Shown here one piece after another: positions 1 through 9,655 of a stretch of 44,017 nucleotides of DNA; positions within the stretch are counted from its first letter, which is position 1, and each line of letters opens with the position of its first letter. The translations under genes and the position numbers were made by a program. Below the pieces are notes generated by a model. That model saw only the letters and a list, made by a program, of their open reading frames with translations, was not told the origin of the DNA and searched no databases. Source of the DNA: Candidatus Limnocylindrales bacterium (GTDB lineage: Bacteria; Moduliflexota; Moduliflexia; Moduliflexales; JAUQPW01); the NCBI GenBank assembly GCA_035559535.1, contig DATMBG010000013.1, positions 1 through 44,017 of the forward strand. Direction: 5' to 3'.

Positions 1-42
1 CTCCTGTGTAGGGGCGGGAGGCTTCCCGCCCCTACACAGGAG
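1..42. repeat. Perfect inverted repeat (19-bp arms)
   Basis: Bases 1-19 and 24-42 are exact reverse complements around a 4-base loop, and the arms contain the core GTAGGGGCGGGA. It is followed by a G-rich tract to about 78. It looks like a dispersed palindromic element or strong hairpin. The element may extend beyond the window edge, so its full length is unknown. Confidence 0.8.
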
Positions 43-103
43 AGGGGGACAGGGGGTGAGGGGAGAGGGACCAGGGGCATACGCGCCTTTTTTAAGCTGA
101 AAA

Positions 104-243
104 GCCCCGTCAGGGGCGAACCGTGGGTAGCCCCCGACGCAAGCCGGGGGTTTCAGTCGTTCAGAATTTTTCAAGCTCCGGAGGAGCGGCCTGTGAAACA
201 GGTTGCCCCGCCAGGGTTATCTTTCTTATCCTGGCCCGTATGG
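104..243 (+). repeat. Dispersed repeat, copy 1
   Basis: This stretch matches the reverse complement of 16042-16141 over about 100 bases. Shared blocks are GGGGCGAAC-GTGGGTAGCCC, TTTTTCAAGCTCCGGAGGAG and the palindrome CCTGTGAAACAGG. A shorter match lies at 38066-38104. The end CTTATCCTGGCCC (about 224-237) also recurs beside the other copies. A further short match, GAGGGC-GCTTAAA-GTCAAGCAAA, is shared by about 255-283 and 34266-34300. No protein is encoded, so this is a non-autonomous repeat of unknown mobility. Confidence 0.75.
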
Positions 244-310
244 GAGCCGGGAGTGAGGGCCGCTTAAAAGTCAAGCAAAACCAGGTAAACAGGGTACTAC
301 AAATTTTTTA

Positions 311-339
311 TTGAAAGTATCCGGAAGGTATATTATAAA
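311..339 (+). promoter_or_regulatory. Sigma70-type promoter for the sugar ABC operon
   Basis: TTGAAA (311-316), a 17-base spacer and TATAAA (334-339) give a near-consensus housekeeping promoter. Transcription would begin near 346, leaving a leader of about 67 bases before the ATG at 414, which has a strong GGAGGG ribosome-binding site at about 403-408. Confidence 0.65.
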
Positions 340-413
340 CCGGAATCAGCCGAATTTTCTGAAGCAGTCTATACTTTCAACTAACTTAAATCAACCAAAC
401 CAAGGAGGGAAAA

Positions 414-1772
414 ATGTGTAAGATTCTTTATCTCAATCGGTCATCCTTAAGACTTTTGTTGGTCACGGTCGGGTATATAGGGATAGTTGTTTTAGCCGGT
501 ACACTTCCGGTCATGGCTCAGGAGCGGGTACTGGAAGTCTGGACCCATGAATTTCCACCCCTCCAGAAGGGAATGACCCAAAAATGGATTCCCGAGTTTG
601 AAGCCAAGAATCCCGGTATCAAGGTTAAATTAACGGCAATCCCCTTTGCAGGAGTTGTATCCTTTGATGCCAAACTATTGGCAGCGCTCTCTGGAGGGGA
701 AGGGCCTGATTTCTGGGACATGGGGGATTGGAATTATAAGACCTTCATAGATAATAAGTTCCTGGCACCTTTCGATCCTAAGATCTTCGGCTATACCTCA
801 GATCAGGAGATGATTGAGGCCTACCTTCCGGGTACCATGGATATTTTCATACGGGATGGCAAAGTTTATGGACTGTTCAGCGAGTATAATACACTGGCCC
901 TGTTTTATAACCTCGATATGTTCGATAAAGAAGGGATACCTCCGTTACCAACTGATAAGCCGGTGTCCTGGAAACAAATCGAAGAGATCGGTGCCAAACT
1001 CCGCAAAACGGATCCATCGGGTAAGTTGACTCAGATAGGTTATCAGTTCGGTTTCTTTGCAAGCTTTCGCTCGCCCCAGTGGTATGCCCAAAATTTTTAT
1101 GCTCTGATGCGACAATACGGCCAGGATGATCTTTACATAGATGGAAAGCCTGCAGCCTATACCGAACCGGTCAAGAAAGCTCTCCAGACGATTTATGACT
1201 TTACCCATACTTCTAAGGCGTATGATCCGACCTTTTTGACCAACTGGTTTGCTGATTTCCCAAAAGGTCGGGTCGCCATGGTATTGGCAGGAACCTGGTT
1301 CGTACCGGCTATTAAACAAAATAACCCTAACGTACGGTTTGGTGTGGCTCCACATCCTGTGGTCAACCCTGAAGATAAAGCAACCTATAAGAATATCCAG
1401 TGGTCATGGGGTTGGTCGGTAAATGCCAATAAGCCCCCGGAGCAACAAAGACTGGCTCAAGAATTTATTGCCTTTATGCTGGGTAAGAAAGGTGAAACAG
1501 AACAGGCGACCTGGTGGTTCAGCAATCTCGGTTATACTCAGCCCAGCAGAGCGTTCCTTGAATCCAAAGCCTATGCCGACAAACTGGCCGCAGATCCCTG
1601 GCTTAAACAATGGGTCGATGCCTTTAAAATGTACGAAATTAAGTATGTTCCGCACTCCTATGATGAACCTGGGGCTGCCCTGATGCGCGCCATAGATCGG
1701 GTAGTTTACGATAAAATGTCTCCAGAGGAATCTGCAAAGCTACTTCAGGCCGAGCTTCAACGACTCCAGTAA
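414..1772 (+). CDS. ABC transporter sugar-type substrate-binding protein
   Basis: This is a 452-residue extracellular solute-binding protein of family 1 (maltose/glycerol-3-phosphate binding-protein class). An N-terminal export signal (residues about 10-36, hydrophobic core then PVMAQ) precedes a mature domain opening with the typical LEVWTHEF strand and later GGEGPDFWDMGDW and KGRVAMVLAGTWF blocks, which in this family line the two lobes of the ligand cleft. The length is normal. Ribosome-binding site AGGAGGG sits 6-8 bases before the ATG. Two permease genes follow directly, so it is the first gene of an importer operon. The substrate cannot be read from sequence; a sugar or sugar derivative is inferred from the family and from the downstream hydrolase-like gene. 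Confidence 0.9.
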   Translation: MCKILYLNRSSLRLLLVTVGYIGIVVLAGTLPVMAQERVLEVWTHEFPPLQKGMTQKWIPEFEAKNPGIKVKLTAIPFAGVVSFDAKLLAALSGGEGPDFWDMGDWNYKTFIDNKFLAPFDPKIFGYTSDQEMIEAYLPGTMDIFIRDGKVYGLFSEYNTLALFYNLDMFDKEGIPPLPTDKPVSWKQIEEIGAKLRKTDPSGKLTQIGYQFGFFASFRSPQWYAQNFYALMRQYGQDDLYIDGKPAAYTEPVKKALQTIYDFTHTSKAYDPTFLTNWFADFPKGRVAMVLAGTWFVPAIKQNNPNVRFGVAPHPVVNPEDKATYKNIQWSWGWSVNANKPPEQQRLAQEFIAFMLGKKGETEQATWWFSNLGYTQPSRAFLESKAYADKLAADPWLKQWVDAFKMYEIKYVPHSYDEPGAALMRAIDRVVYDKMSPEESAKLLQAELQRLQ

Positions 1773-1804
1773 TAAATCTTCTGACCAACCGGAGAGGAAT
1801 CTGG

Positions 1805-2680
1805 ATGCGCCGCGATCTGAGATACGGACTCTTCTTCACTTCACCAGCGATAGCGTTTTTCCTGTTGTTTTGGATTCTCCCTGTACTGCTGGCGCTCTAC
1901 TACAGCTTAACCAGATGGAAAGTGGGGCGCCCTGCAACGTTTATCGGTCTGAAGAATTATATCGACCTGTTCACGGATCCCCAATTTCATCAATCGGTAA
2001 AAGCTTCAGTCGTTATTACCCTTCTGGTTGTTACAGGTACACTGGTTCTTTCTCTCCTCCTTGCAGTTCTCCTCAACGATGACCGTCTGCGGGGGAGTCA
2101 TTTGATTAAAGCTTTAATCATTTTACCGGTTGTCACCGATTGGGTAGCAACCGGACTCGTCTGGCAGCTTATTTTTTTGCCTTATTCCGGGGTTCTGGCG
2201 GGTATTTTCTCTTTTCTGGGTCTGTATAACTTCATGGGACTCGGCTGGACAGCAACTAAATCCCTTGCTCCCTTTGCCATTGTGATCTTTATTATCTGGA
2301 AGACCACCGGTTTGTATACGATCATCTTTCTGGCCGGATTAAAGGGCATTCCACGACAATACACAGAAGCTGCTATCGTCGATGGAGCCAATGCCCGGCA
2401 GGTCTTTTTTAATATTACCTTGCCCCTCCTTCGCCCCATTACGGTTTTTGTGCTGGTCACTGCGTTTGTAAGTACCATGGGTCTCTTTGAACCTGTTTTT
2501 ATGTTAACAGGAGGGGGTCCGGCAGATGCTACCCGCGTTCTTCCGATTTTCTTGTACGAGAATTTTTTTCAATTTCGTAATGGAGGGTATGCCAGCGCAG
2601 CGGGTGTATTGTTTTTGATTTTTTGCCTGGGTTTTGCGCTGATCTCGGCACGAATCCTTCGATATAGTTACTACGAGTAA
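1805..2680 (+). CDS. ABC sugar transporter permease, MalF/UgpA type
   Basis: A 291-residue inner-membrane permease with about six transmembrane helices. The cytoplasmic EAA coupling loop, which docks on the ATPase, is at residues 188-211 (EAAIVDGANARQVF...LPLLRP). The start follows GGAGAGG and lies 32 bases after the binding-protein stop. It pairs with the next gene as the heterodimeric channel. It lacks the long extra periplasmic loop of E. coli MalF and is closer in size to UgpA and LacF. No ATP-binding subunit is encoded nearby. Confidence 0.92.
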   Translation: MRRDLRYGLFFTSPAIAFFLLFWILPVLLALYYSLTRWKVGRPATFIGLKNYIDLFTDPQFHQSVKASVVITLLVVTGTLVLSLLLAVLLNDDRLRGSHLIKALIILPVVTDWVATGLVWQLIFLPYSGVLAGIFSFLGLYNFMGLGWTATKSLAPFAIVIFIIWKTTGLYTIIFLAGLKGIPRQYTEAAIVDGANARQVFFNITLPLLRPITVFVLVTAFVSTMGLFEPVFMLTGGGPADATRVLPIFLYENFFQFRNGGYASAAGVLFLIFCLGFALISARILRYSYYE

Positions 2681-2688
2681 GATCTAAT

Positions 2689-3531
2689 ATGGATAGGTTT
2701 GCCCGAATCTTCAAGTATCTGGTGCTCACGCTGTACTGTCTTTTCAGTGTGATCCCCTTTATCTGGATGCTGTCGGCCTCATTCAAGCGCCCCGACGATG
2801 TATTGACGGTCCCTATTCAATGGATTCCCCCAGTATGGCAACCCAAAAATTACTTGCAGGCTTTGTTCGAACCCCGTTTTGCAGGTTACAGTATCTCGAC
2901 TTTTATGATTAACAGTATTATCGTAGCGCTTATGACCAGCCTTTTATCTATGGGTCTCTCAACGTTCGTCGGTTATGGATTTGCCAAGTTTAAATTCCGG
3001 GGTCGTGATGTTTTATTATGGGGAATCCTGAGTACTACATTGTTACCCTTTTCATCGGTTATCATCCCACTTTATCTGATCGTTCGCATGCTCGGTTTGC
3101 TGGATAATTTATGGGCGCTGATTATTCCCTTTGCCTTGACCGGGCAGAGTATTTTTCTGGCCCGTCAGTTTATTCTGACTTTACCTTCCGAACTAATCGA
3201 TGCAGCCCGTGTAGATGGAGCCGGTGAGTTGCAAATCTTTGTACGGGTTGTTTTTCCCCTGTTGGGTCCGGCCATTGTAACCCTGGGTCTCATGACATTT
3301 CTTTTTTCCTGGAATCAATTTCTCTGGCCGCTGGTTGTTTTGTCTTCCCAAAAGGTATTCACGCTGCCCCTGGGATTATCCCTGATGGGACTCGGTTCAA
3401 CTTTTCTGGTGGATTACCATCTTTGGATGGCGGCGGCCACGCTGGCAGTACTTCCGCCGCTTGTCTTTTTCTTAATCTTAGAGCGGCCTTACTTGCGAGG
3501 GTTAGAAACCCTTTCGGGTTTGAAGGAATAG
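2689..3531 (+). CDS. ABC sugar transporter permease, MalG/UgpE type
   Basis: A 280-residue second permease. It opens with a hydrophobic helix (residues 8-30) and the conserved SFKRPDDV segment. Its EAA loop is at residues 171-190 (DAARVDGAGELQIF...). It begins 8 bases after the stop of the upstream permease and is presumably co-translated. Together they should form the membrane channel for the family-1 binding protein. The operon has no ATPase, so a shared MsmX/UgpC-type ATPase encoded elsewhere probably drives it. Confidence 0.92.
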   Translation: MDRFARIFKYLVLTLYCLFSVIPFIWMLSASFKRPDDVLTVPIQWIPPVWQPKNYLQALFEPRFAGYSISTFMINSIIVALMTSLLSMGLSTFVGYGFAKFKFRGRDVLLWGILSTTLLPFSSVIIPLYLIVRMLGLLDNLWALIIPFALTGQSIFLARQFILTLPSELIDAARVDGAGELQIFVRVVFPLLGPAIVTLGLMTFLFSWNQFLWPLVVLSSQKVFTLPLGLSLMGLGSTFLVDYHLWMAAATLAVLPPLVFFLILERPYLRGLETLSGLKE

Positions 3532-3678
3532 ACCAGAATATCCAGAAGTCAAAGGTCAGAAGTCAAAAGCCTTTAGGGTCGTCTTTAAACAGGATGATCC
3601 CAAAGGTCCCCCTCAGGCAATTAGAGAATATCTTCATCGTGAAGGGGTGTAACTTCTGAACTTTGACGCTAAAAGAGA

Positions 3679-4743
3679 ATGAATCGTATTATTGGTGCTT
3701 TTATTTTTCCAAACGTCTGGCAGACCTGGACCGGGTCCGAAGCAGAACGGATACTCAGGACCCTGGCCGAATTTGGAATCAACACCATCTTTACGGAATC
3801 TGAGTTCTATCGAGATGATCTGATTGAGATAGCCCATCGATTGGGGCTCCGGTGGGTGGGTGGAATTGCCTGTTTTTCCGATCATGCCCATCAGCATCGA
3901 CTGCTTCAAGATCGGCCAGAACTATGGCCGATCGATGAAACCGGTCAGCGTCGTCCCCAGATGGAATGGTATATCGGCATCACCCCGACCTTTGAGGATT
4001 ATAATACTTCTCGATTGGAGCTGGCCGATAGACTTGTACAGAATCACCCTCTCGATGGTTTTTTCCTTGACTTCATCCGTTGGCCGATTCACTGGGAACT
4101 CGAGCTACGTCCGGGTACAACCAGGCCCTTACAATCCTCCTTTGATCCTCATACCCTGACCCGATTCCAGACTGAAACTGGAATCGAACTGCCGACCGAG
4201 CTTGGGGATATCTCCGCCCAGGCCCACTGGATTCTCTCTCACCACTTCACCGCATGGACAGATTTTAAATGTCGAATCATCACAAATTTTGTTCAACAAG
4301 CTACCACGCGACTACGTAAAATCCGAGGTCAGGACTTCTTGTTGGGCTTGTATGTCTTGCCTTTTTCGCCTGAATTACTGGAGCCCCTGGCAGGTCAAAG
4401 GTTACAAGATCTTGCCCTATGGATAGATGTAATCGCACCCATGGCCTACCATGCTATTTTACATCGATCTGTCCAATGGATAGGGGAAGTTATTCAAAGT
4501 ATGACCTCTCTGGTTGCCGATAAGATATTGCCGGTTTTACAGGTAGATTCCACAGAAGGAGCCGAAAAGGGAGCAGATTGGGGACCTCCCATTCCTGTTT
4601 ATGAATGGGAAGATGCCTTACGGCTAACCCTGAACTCATCAGGTATAAGGGGTTTGATAACTTTCACCGGGACCGCTCTTTTTCGTGATCGTCGAGGCGA
4701 GTCCCTGCGGACTATGCTTTCAACCTCTTCTATCAAAGGTTAA
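3679..4743 (+). CDS. Putative TIM-barrel glycoside hydrolase-like protein
   Basis: A 354-residue protein with no signal peptide. The N-terminus (GAFIFPNVWQTW, then helix and NTIFTE strand), the block at residues 125-140 (LDGFFLDFIRWPIHWE) and IDVIAPMAYH near residue 250 resemble strands of the GHL10/COG1649-like and GH18-like TIM barrels, where an Asp/Glu after such strands is catalytic. The family call is approximate. It follows the sugar permeases by 147 bases on the same strand, consistent with processing of the imported saccharide in the cytoplasm. The intervening gap has no recognisable gene. Confidence 0.55.
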   Translation: MNRIIGAFIFPNVWQTWTGSEAERILRTLAEFGINTIFTESEFYRDDLIEIAHRLGLRWVGGIACFSDHAHQHRLLQDRPELWPIDETGQRRPQMEWYIGITPTFEDYNTSRLELADRLVQNHPLDGFFLDFIRWPIHWELELRPGTTRPLQSSFDPHTLTRFQTETGIELPTELGDISAQAHWILSHHFTAWTDFKCRIITNFVQQATTRLRKIRGQDFLLGLYVLPFSPELLEPLAGQRLQDLALWIDVIAPMAYHAILHRSVQWIGEVIQSMTSLVADKILPVLQVDSTEGAEKGADWGPPIPVYEWEDALRLTLNSSGIRGLITFTGTALFRDRRGESLRTMLSTSSIKG

Positions 4744-4800
4744 AAAGTAAATTTATCCCTCGAGGGATTTCCCTATCATTTTTTACTTTTCAATTTTCGG
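4744..4800 (+). terminator. Possible weak transcription terminator
   Basis: An AAAAGTAAA block just after the stop can pair with TTTACTTTT at about 4785-4795. An inner ATCCC-TCGA-GGGAT hairpin lies between them, and a T-rich run follows. The structure is AT-rich, so this is a tentative end signal for the importer operon. Confidence 0.35.
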
Positions 4801-5060
4801 CAGGAACTGTAAAATAATTCTTTGGTGAAAGAGAAATTAATACCGATTCCATTTTGAAGTACATCCTGAACGGTGGTTTCCCTCCTATTCGCTCTAAGAG
4901 TCTCGAAGGGCGAACGGGTGTATCTTCTAATATATTTAAACCTGGAATGGGTATAAGATCGAAAAATTTACAAAATTCTCTTCCTTCTTTCTGATTTACA
5001 AAATCAGAATTTAATAAAATAACTTTAGTTCCAGGAATCTCTTCTTCGTCAAAGGGAGGT
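4790..5060 (-). pseudogene. Possible protein remnant, unrecognised
   Basis: The minus strand here is open and reads like a genuine protein tail: EEEIPGTKVILLNSDFV, then GREFCKFFDLIPIPG, DTPVRPSRLLERIGGKPP and a terminal YFTVPAEN, with stop at 4790. Any start would lie inside the signal-peptide region of the ankyrin gene on the other strand, and no ribosome-binding site is seen. It is most likely the 3' remnant of a gene truncated when the ankyrin gene arrived. The family is not recognised. Confidence 0.35.
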
Positions 5061-5063
5061 GTT

Positions 5064-5999
5064 ATGGTTAAGAAAAGCTTGTCGGGTTGTTGGCTTCTGC
5101 TGTTGTGTTTGGTAGCAGGAATGGCCACGGCAGCAGATAAAGCCACGATAAATGAATTTTTTACTGCAGTCAAAATAGGGGATACAGATAAAGTCCGTAC
5201 CCTAATAACTGCCAATCCCGAACTGATAAATATAAAGGATCGCTACCATTCTACCCCGTTACACCATGCGATTGGTATGGGTCATTGGGAGATTACGAAA
5301 CTTTTGGTGGACCAGGGGGCCGATATCAATGCGAAGACGCGAAGTGGTATTACACCGCTACATATGGCCATCTCTTCAGGCAATCGGAAGATGGTAGAGC
5401 TTCTTCTGGCCAAAGGAGCCAATATTAATGGGGGAACTGACTATGATGTAACTCCCCTCCATGCAGCCACAGATCTGGATAATCGAGAGATTGCAGAGCT
5501 TCTCATCACCAAAGGGGCCGATATAGGTGCAAGAACCGGTCACGGGACCACCCCTTTACATATCGCGGCCTATGACGGTCATAAAGACATGGTAGAGTTT
5601 CTCCTGGGTAAGGGGGCCGATCTCAATGCCAGGGATAAGGATGGGTCTACTCCTCTGCATTTGGCGGCTTATGGGGGAAAGCGGGAGGTTGTAGAGCTTC
5701 TCCTTGCCAGGGGAGCCGATATCCACGCAAAAAACGATGAAGGGGATACTCCGCTCCACGTTGCAGCTTCTCGAGGTAAGTCAGAAGTGGTGGAACTTCT
5801 CCTTACCAAAGGGGCCGAGATTAATGCCAGGAATAAAAATGGATCGACCCCTCTACATTTAGCAGCCTCTAAGGGTCAGCAAGAAGTTGTGAAGATCCTC
5901 CTGGTCAAGGGAGCAGATATCCATGCCAAGAACGATAAGGGTGAAACTCCTCTGGATGTAGCCGATCCGGATTTGGTTTCGCTCCTCCAAGGACATTGA
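5064..5999 (+). CDS. Exported ankyrin-repeat protein
   Basis: A 311-residue protein with a signal peptide (residues 1-24, LLLLCLVAGMATAA) and an ankyrin domain filling the rest. After a degenerate N-cap helix pair (residues about 28-57), seven full 33-residue repeats with the TPLH...A..G...VVELLL.KGAD(I/L)NA signature follow from about residue 58, then a shortened C-terminal repeat (ETPLDVADPDLVSLL). Ankyrin stacks bind proteins, and an exported one would act in the periplasm, for example as an inhibitor or scaffold. The start is supported by GGGAGG before the ATG. A terminator follows at 6008. The adjacent repeats are alike, suggesting recent internal duplication. Confidence 0.9.
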   Translation: MVKKSLSGCWLLLLCLVAGMATAADKATINEFFTAVKIGDTDKVRTLITANPELINIKDRYHSTPLHHAIGMGHWEITKLLVDQGADINAKTRSGITPLHMAISSGNRKMVELLLAKGANINGGTDYDVTPLHAATDLDNREIAELLITKGADIGARTGHGTTPLHIAAYDGHKDMVEFLLGKGADLNARDKDGSTPLHLAAYGGKREVVELLLARGADIHAKNDEGDTPLHVAASRGKSEVVELLLTKGAEINARNKNGSTPLHLAASKGQQEVVKILLVKGADIHAKNDKGETPLDVADPDLVSLLQGH

Positions 6000-6007
6000 T
6001 TTTCAGA

Positions 6008-6036
6008 GGGCAGCCTCCTAAGGCTGCCCTGCTTTT
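6008..6036 (+). terminator. Rho-independent terminator of the ankyrin gene
   Basis: GGGCAGCC (6008-6015) pairs with GGCTGCCC (6022-6029) across a 6-base loop and is followed by TGCTTTTC. It lies 8 bases after the ankyrin stop codon. Confidence 0.75.
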
Positions 6037-6160
6037 CTGCAACAGTTTCATACCGGAAGGATTTTTCTCCCGATCCGATTCGACCCTCTGAAACGCCGGG
6101 TTCCAATCCCCTCAGCAGTGCTATGATCGGTAATTAACGGAAGCCTCTTTTCAAAGGGAG

Positions 6161-8872
6161 TTATACCGAAGTTGAGACGGCGATCTCCTTTTCCGCTTTG
6201 AGTTTTGCCTGCGCAGCGGCCAGCCTTGCAACGGGAATACGATAGGGGGAGCAGCTCACATAGTTTAAACCTACCTGATAGAAGAATTCTACCGAAGCGG
6301 GATCTCCGCCGTGTTCGCCGCAGACTCCCACTTTTAAGTTGGGACGGGCCGAGCGCCCTTTCTGCGTAGCCATCTTGACCAATTCACCTACCCCCTCCTG
6401 ATCGATAGTGGCGAAGGGATCGGCCTTGAGGATCTTTTTCTCCAGATAATAGGGAAGAAACTTTCCTACATCATCCCGGCTATAACCAAAGGTCATTTGG
6501 GTAAGGTCGTTGGTTCCAAAGGAGAAAAACTCGGCGTATTGGGCAATCTTATCGGCGATGAGGGCCGCTCGGGGAACCTCGATCATGGTACCTACCAGGT
6601 AATCAACTCGAACTCCGGCCTCTCGCATGACTTCTTCGGCAACCCGAACGGTATCTTCTCGGGTGATACGCATCTCTTCCACAGTTCCTGTGAGTGGAAT
6701 CATTACTTCGGGGAATACCTTAATTCCTTGCTTTTTAACTTCTACAGCCGCTTCAAAAATAGCCCGTACTTGCATTTCGGAAATGGCCGGAAAACTAATC
6801 CCCAGGCGGCATCCTCGATGCCCCAACATAGGGTTAAATTCTCGAAGGTTATCAATGGCCTTCAGGGTTTTTTCGAGTTCTTCAACCTGAGCCTGAATCT
6901 GCTTTTTCCGGTCTGCTTTCAATCGTCTTTTTAACTCCATGCGTAATTCAGTAAGCTTCACCAGGATCTCGTCTCGATTGGGAAGGAATTCATGAAGCGG
7001 CGGGTCCAGAAGTCGGATGGTAACCGGTAATCCGTCCATGGCTTTAAAGATTCCGATGAAGTCTTCTCGTTGCATGGGAAGTAGTTTTTCCAGGCTTTTT
7101 TTCCGGGTTTTGTCATCCTCGGCCATAATCATTTTTCGTACCCAGGGGATGCGGTCTTCTCCGAAGAACATGTGTTCGGTCCTGGCCAGGCCAATGCCTT
7201 CAGCGCCGAAGTTTCTGGCAATTCTTGCATCTTCCGGGGTATCTGCGTTAGCCCGGACCCCCAGGGTTCGGATTTCATCTACCCAGTCCATGAAAGTCTT
7301 GAATTCTCCTGTCAGGGAGGCTTGAATAAGGGGAACCTGTCCGAGAATCACCTCTCCGGTATTTCCATTGAGAGAAATATAATCTCCTTCCTTGACCACA
7401 ATGCCATCTACCATGAACTGACCGGCCTCTTCATCTATCGTAATAGCTCCGCATCCTACTACACAGCATTTACCCATCCCCCGACCTACAACCGCCGCAT
7501 GGGAAGTGACACCGCCTCGAGAGGTCAGAATACCCTGTGCTGCATACATACCCACTATATCTTCGGGGGAGGTCTCCGGACGGACCAAAATCACCTTTTC
7601 CCCTTTATCCGCCCATTCTTTAGCCCGATCCGCACTAAAGACGACTTTTCCGACTGCGGCACCGGGTGAAGCCGGTAAACCCTTTGCGATGGGTTTAACC
7701 TTTGCCTTGGGGTCAAAAATCGGATGAAGCAGTTGGTCTAACTGGTCGGGTTCCACCCGCATAATGGCTTCTTCCTTAGAAATGAGACCTTCCTGAACCA
7801 TATCCACGGCAATCTTAACGGCAGCCAGCGCGGTTCGTTTACCGGTTCGGGTCTGAAGCATATAAAGTTTACCATCCTGGACGGTAAACTCTATGTCCTG
7901 CATGTCTCGATAATGACTCTCGAGTTTTTGATAAACCTCTTCCAGTTGTCGATAAATTTCTGGATGAGAATCTTTTAAAGTAGTAATCTTCTGGGGCGTC
8001 CGAATCCCTGCCACTACATCTTCTCCCTGGGCATTAGGAAGATAATCCCCATAAAAGACTTTCTCTCCGGTACTTGGATCCCGGGTGAAAGCTACCCCGG
8101 TTCCTGAGTTCTCTCCCATATTTCCAAAAACCATGGCCTGAACATTGGCAGCTGTACCCCATTCTTCCGGAATCCCATAAATCCTCCGATACTCGATGGC
8201 TCGTTTATTGTTCCAGGAATTAAATACTGCCCCAATGGCCATTCTCAATTGCTCTTTTGGGTCTTGAGGGAAATCTTTTCCCGTTTTCCTCTTGACCAGA
8301 GCTTTGTATTTCTTCACCAGATCCTTCAGATCCTCGGCAGTCAGTTCGGTATCCAGTTTTACCCCTACCTCTTTTTTCTTTTCCTCTAAGAGCTTCTCAA
8401 ACTCATCCCGATCTATACCCAGGACAACATTGGAGAACATGGTAATAAACCGCCGATAGCTATCATAGGCAAAGCGTTCATTACCGGTTCGTTTAATCAA
8501 CCCCTGAACCGTCTGATCATTCAAGCCCAGATTGAGTATGGTATCCATCATACCGGGCATGGAAGCCCTTGCACCAGATCGAACAGAGACCAGGAGAGGA
8601 TTATCGGGATCTCCCAGTTTTGCTCCCATGAGATTCTCTAATCGGCTCAAATTCTCTTCAACTTCATCCCACATCCCTTCTGGATAACGTTTCTGGTTTT
8701 TATAAAACTCGTTACAAGCCTCTGTACTGATGGTAAATCCAGGTGGCACCGGAATTCCTAAATTGGTCATTTCGGCTAAACCGGCCCCTTTTCCACCTAA
8801 TAGATTTCGCATTTTTGCATTTCCCTCGGCTTTACCACCGCCAAAGAAATAAACATATTTTTTTCTGGCCAT
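6161..8872 (-). CDS. ppdK: Pyruvate, phosphate dikinase
   Basis: A 903-residue full-length PPDK, which interconverts pyruvate + ATP + Pi and phosphoenolpyruvate + AMP + PPi in the cytoplasm. The N-terminal ATP-grasp domain starts with [13 protein letters not shown] and PVPPGFTIS and includes [20 protein letters not shown]. The swinging phosphohistidine domain carries [15 protein letters not shown] with catalytic His458. The C-terminal PEP/pyruvate barrel carries [10 protein letters not shown] with the conserved Cys at about 851. All expected elements are intact. The start codon is preceded closely by a palindromic minisatellite (8879-9028) instead of a clear ribosome-binding site. The AhpD-like gene lies upstream on the same strand. 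Confidence 0.97.
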   Translation of the reverse strand: MARKKYVYFFGGGKAEGNAKMRNLLGGKGAGLAEMTNLGIPVPPGFTISTEACNEFYKNQKRYPEGMWDEVEENLSRLENLMGAKLGDPDNPLLVSVRSGARASMPGMMDTILNLGLNDQTVQGLIKRTGNERFAYDSYRRFITMFSNVVLGIDRDEFEKLLEEKKKEVGVKLDTELTAEDLKDLVKKYKALVKRKTGKDFPQDPKEQLRMAIGAVFNSWNNKRAIEYRRIYGIPEEWGTAANVQAMVFGNMGENSGTGVAFTRDPSTGEKVFYGDYLPNAQGEDVVAGIRTPQKITTLKDSHPEIYRQLEEVYQKLESHYRDMQDIEFTVQDGKLYMLQTRTGKRTALAAVKIAVDMVQEGLISKEEAIMRVEPDQLDQLLHPIFDPKAKVKPIAKGLPASPGAAVGKVVFSADRAKEWADKGEKVILVRPETSPEDIVGMYAAQGILTSRGGVTSHAAVVGRGMGKCCVVGCGAITIDEEAGQFMVDGIVVKEGDYISLNGNTGEVILGQVPLIQASLTGEFKTFMDWVDEIRTLGVRANADTPEDARIARNFGAEGIGLARTEHMFFGEDRIPWVRKMIMAEDDKTRKKSLEKLLPMQREDFIGIFKAMDGLPVTIRLLDPPLHEFLPNRDEILVKLTELRMELKRRLKADRKKQIQAQVEELEKTLKAIDNLREFNPMLGHRGCRLGISFPAISEMQVRAIFEAAVEVKKQGIKVFPEVMIPLTGTVEEMRITREDTVRVAEEVMREAGVRVDYLVGTMIEVPRAALIADKIAQYAEFFSFGTNDLTQMTFGYSRDDVGKFLPYYLEKKILKADPFATIDQEGVGELVKMATQKGRSARPNLKVGVCGEHGGDPASVEFFYQVGLNYVSCSPYRIPVARLAAAQAKLKAEKEIAVSTSV

Positions 8873-8878
8873 CTTTTA

Positions 8879-9028
8879 TGAGAGTATGGGAATATGAGGG
8901 TGTGGGAGTGTGGGAGTATGGGAGTACGGGAGTATGGGGGTATGGAAGTATGGAATTTCTCCCATACCCCCATACCCCCATACTCCCATACCTCTATACC
9001 CCCATACCCCCATACCCCCATACTCCTA
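8879..9028. repeat. Palindromic GGGAGTATG minisatellite
   Basis: The left half repeats degenerate units such as GGGAGTATG/GGGGGTATGG, and the right half (from about 8962) carries the reverse complement (CCCATACCC, CCCATACTCC). The whole can fold into one very long hairpin between the AhpD-like gene and ppdK. It reaches to within a few bases of the ppdK start codon and overlaps nothing coding. It is not a CRISPR: there are no unique spacers. Confidence 0.85.
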
Positions 9029-9034
9029 TATTTT

Positions 9035-9433
9035 CTATTCTTCTTTCGGTTTGACATCCGGTTCAATTTGATAAGCATTAGCTACCCGATTCATACCGTT
9101 AAATAAATCTACCACGGCAATAAGCTCTCCCAGCGCTTCGTTATCTAAACCCAGTTTTTTAACAGCCGCCGTATGGGAGTTAATACAATAGGTACACCCA
9201 TTGGTAATGGATACGGCCAGGGCGATAATCTCTTTCGTGAGCATATCTAACTTACCGGGAGTCATGATAGCTTTTAGCTTTTTCCAGGTAATTTCCAGGT
9301 AATCGGGATTGGTAGCCAGAGCTTTCCATACGTTGGGAACAAAGTCAATCTGCTTTGTTTTTTTGATATCTTCAAAGATCTCAAGGACTTTTCCCGATGC
9401 TTCTTCCTCGGAAATTAGTTTAACGGTTGGCAT
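9035..9433 (-). CDS. AhpD/carboxymuconolactone decarboxylase-like protein
   Basis: A 132-residue all-helical protein of the CMD/AhpD superfamily. The redox motif is GCTYCINSHTAA (CxxC followed three residues later by His), preceded by the conserved helix EIIALAVSITN. In AhpD these cysteines support alkylhydroperoxidase activity; here that activity is inferred from the motif only. The length and one-domain layout are usual. It lies on the same strand as ppdK, separated from it by the palindromic minisatellite. The 220 bases upstream show no gene. Confidence 0.85.
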   Translation of the reverse strand: MPTVKLISEEEASGKVLEIFEDIKKTKQIDFVPNVWKALATNPDYLEITWKKLKAIMTPGKLDMLTKEIIALAVSITNGCTYCINSHTAAVKKLGLDNEALGELIAVVDLFNGMNRVANAYQIEPDVKPKEE

Positions 9434-9606
9434 AATTTTCCAAGCAATACCTAATGCATCATACGTAATATAAAAATCGCTATTTTACCCCTTACATATC
9501 ACGCATTATGCACTACGTCGGTTGATCCCCAGGCTAAAAATCAGAATTATCAACTTTAAGATAGGCAAACTTTGTAGACCCGCAAGGGAAGGGCTTAAAA
9601 AAAAAT

Positions 9607-9630
9607 AGGAATCAGAAATCTCTGATTCCT
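9607..9630 (-). terminator. Rho-independent terminator of rplC
   Basis: AGGAATCAGA (9607-9616) and TCTGATTCCT (9621-9630) form a 10-bp stem with a 4-base loop. On the minus strand it is followed by a run of T residues (complement of the A-run at 9598-9605). It ends the rplC transcript 26 bases after its stop codon, so rplC is monocistronic. Confidence 0.85.
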
Positions 9631-9655
9631 AATCTTTTGCCATAAAAGACCTCGA

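Noticed and set aside
945-1355. Minus-strand open frame of 136 codons inside the sugar-binding-protein gene
   Set aside because: It lies fully antisense to a well-supported gene, and its product has no domain pattern.
8879-9028. Possible CRISPR array
   Set aside because: Units are short and degenerate with no unique spacers; the array is a mirror-image minisatellite. No cas genes are present.
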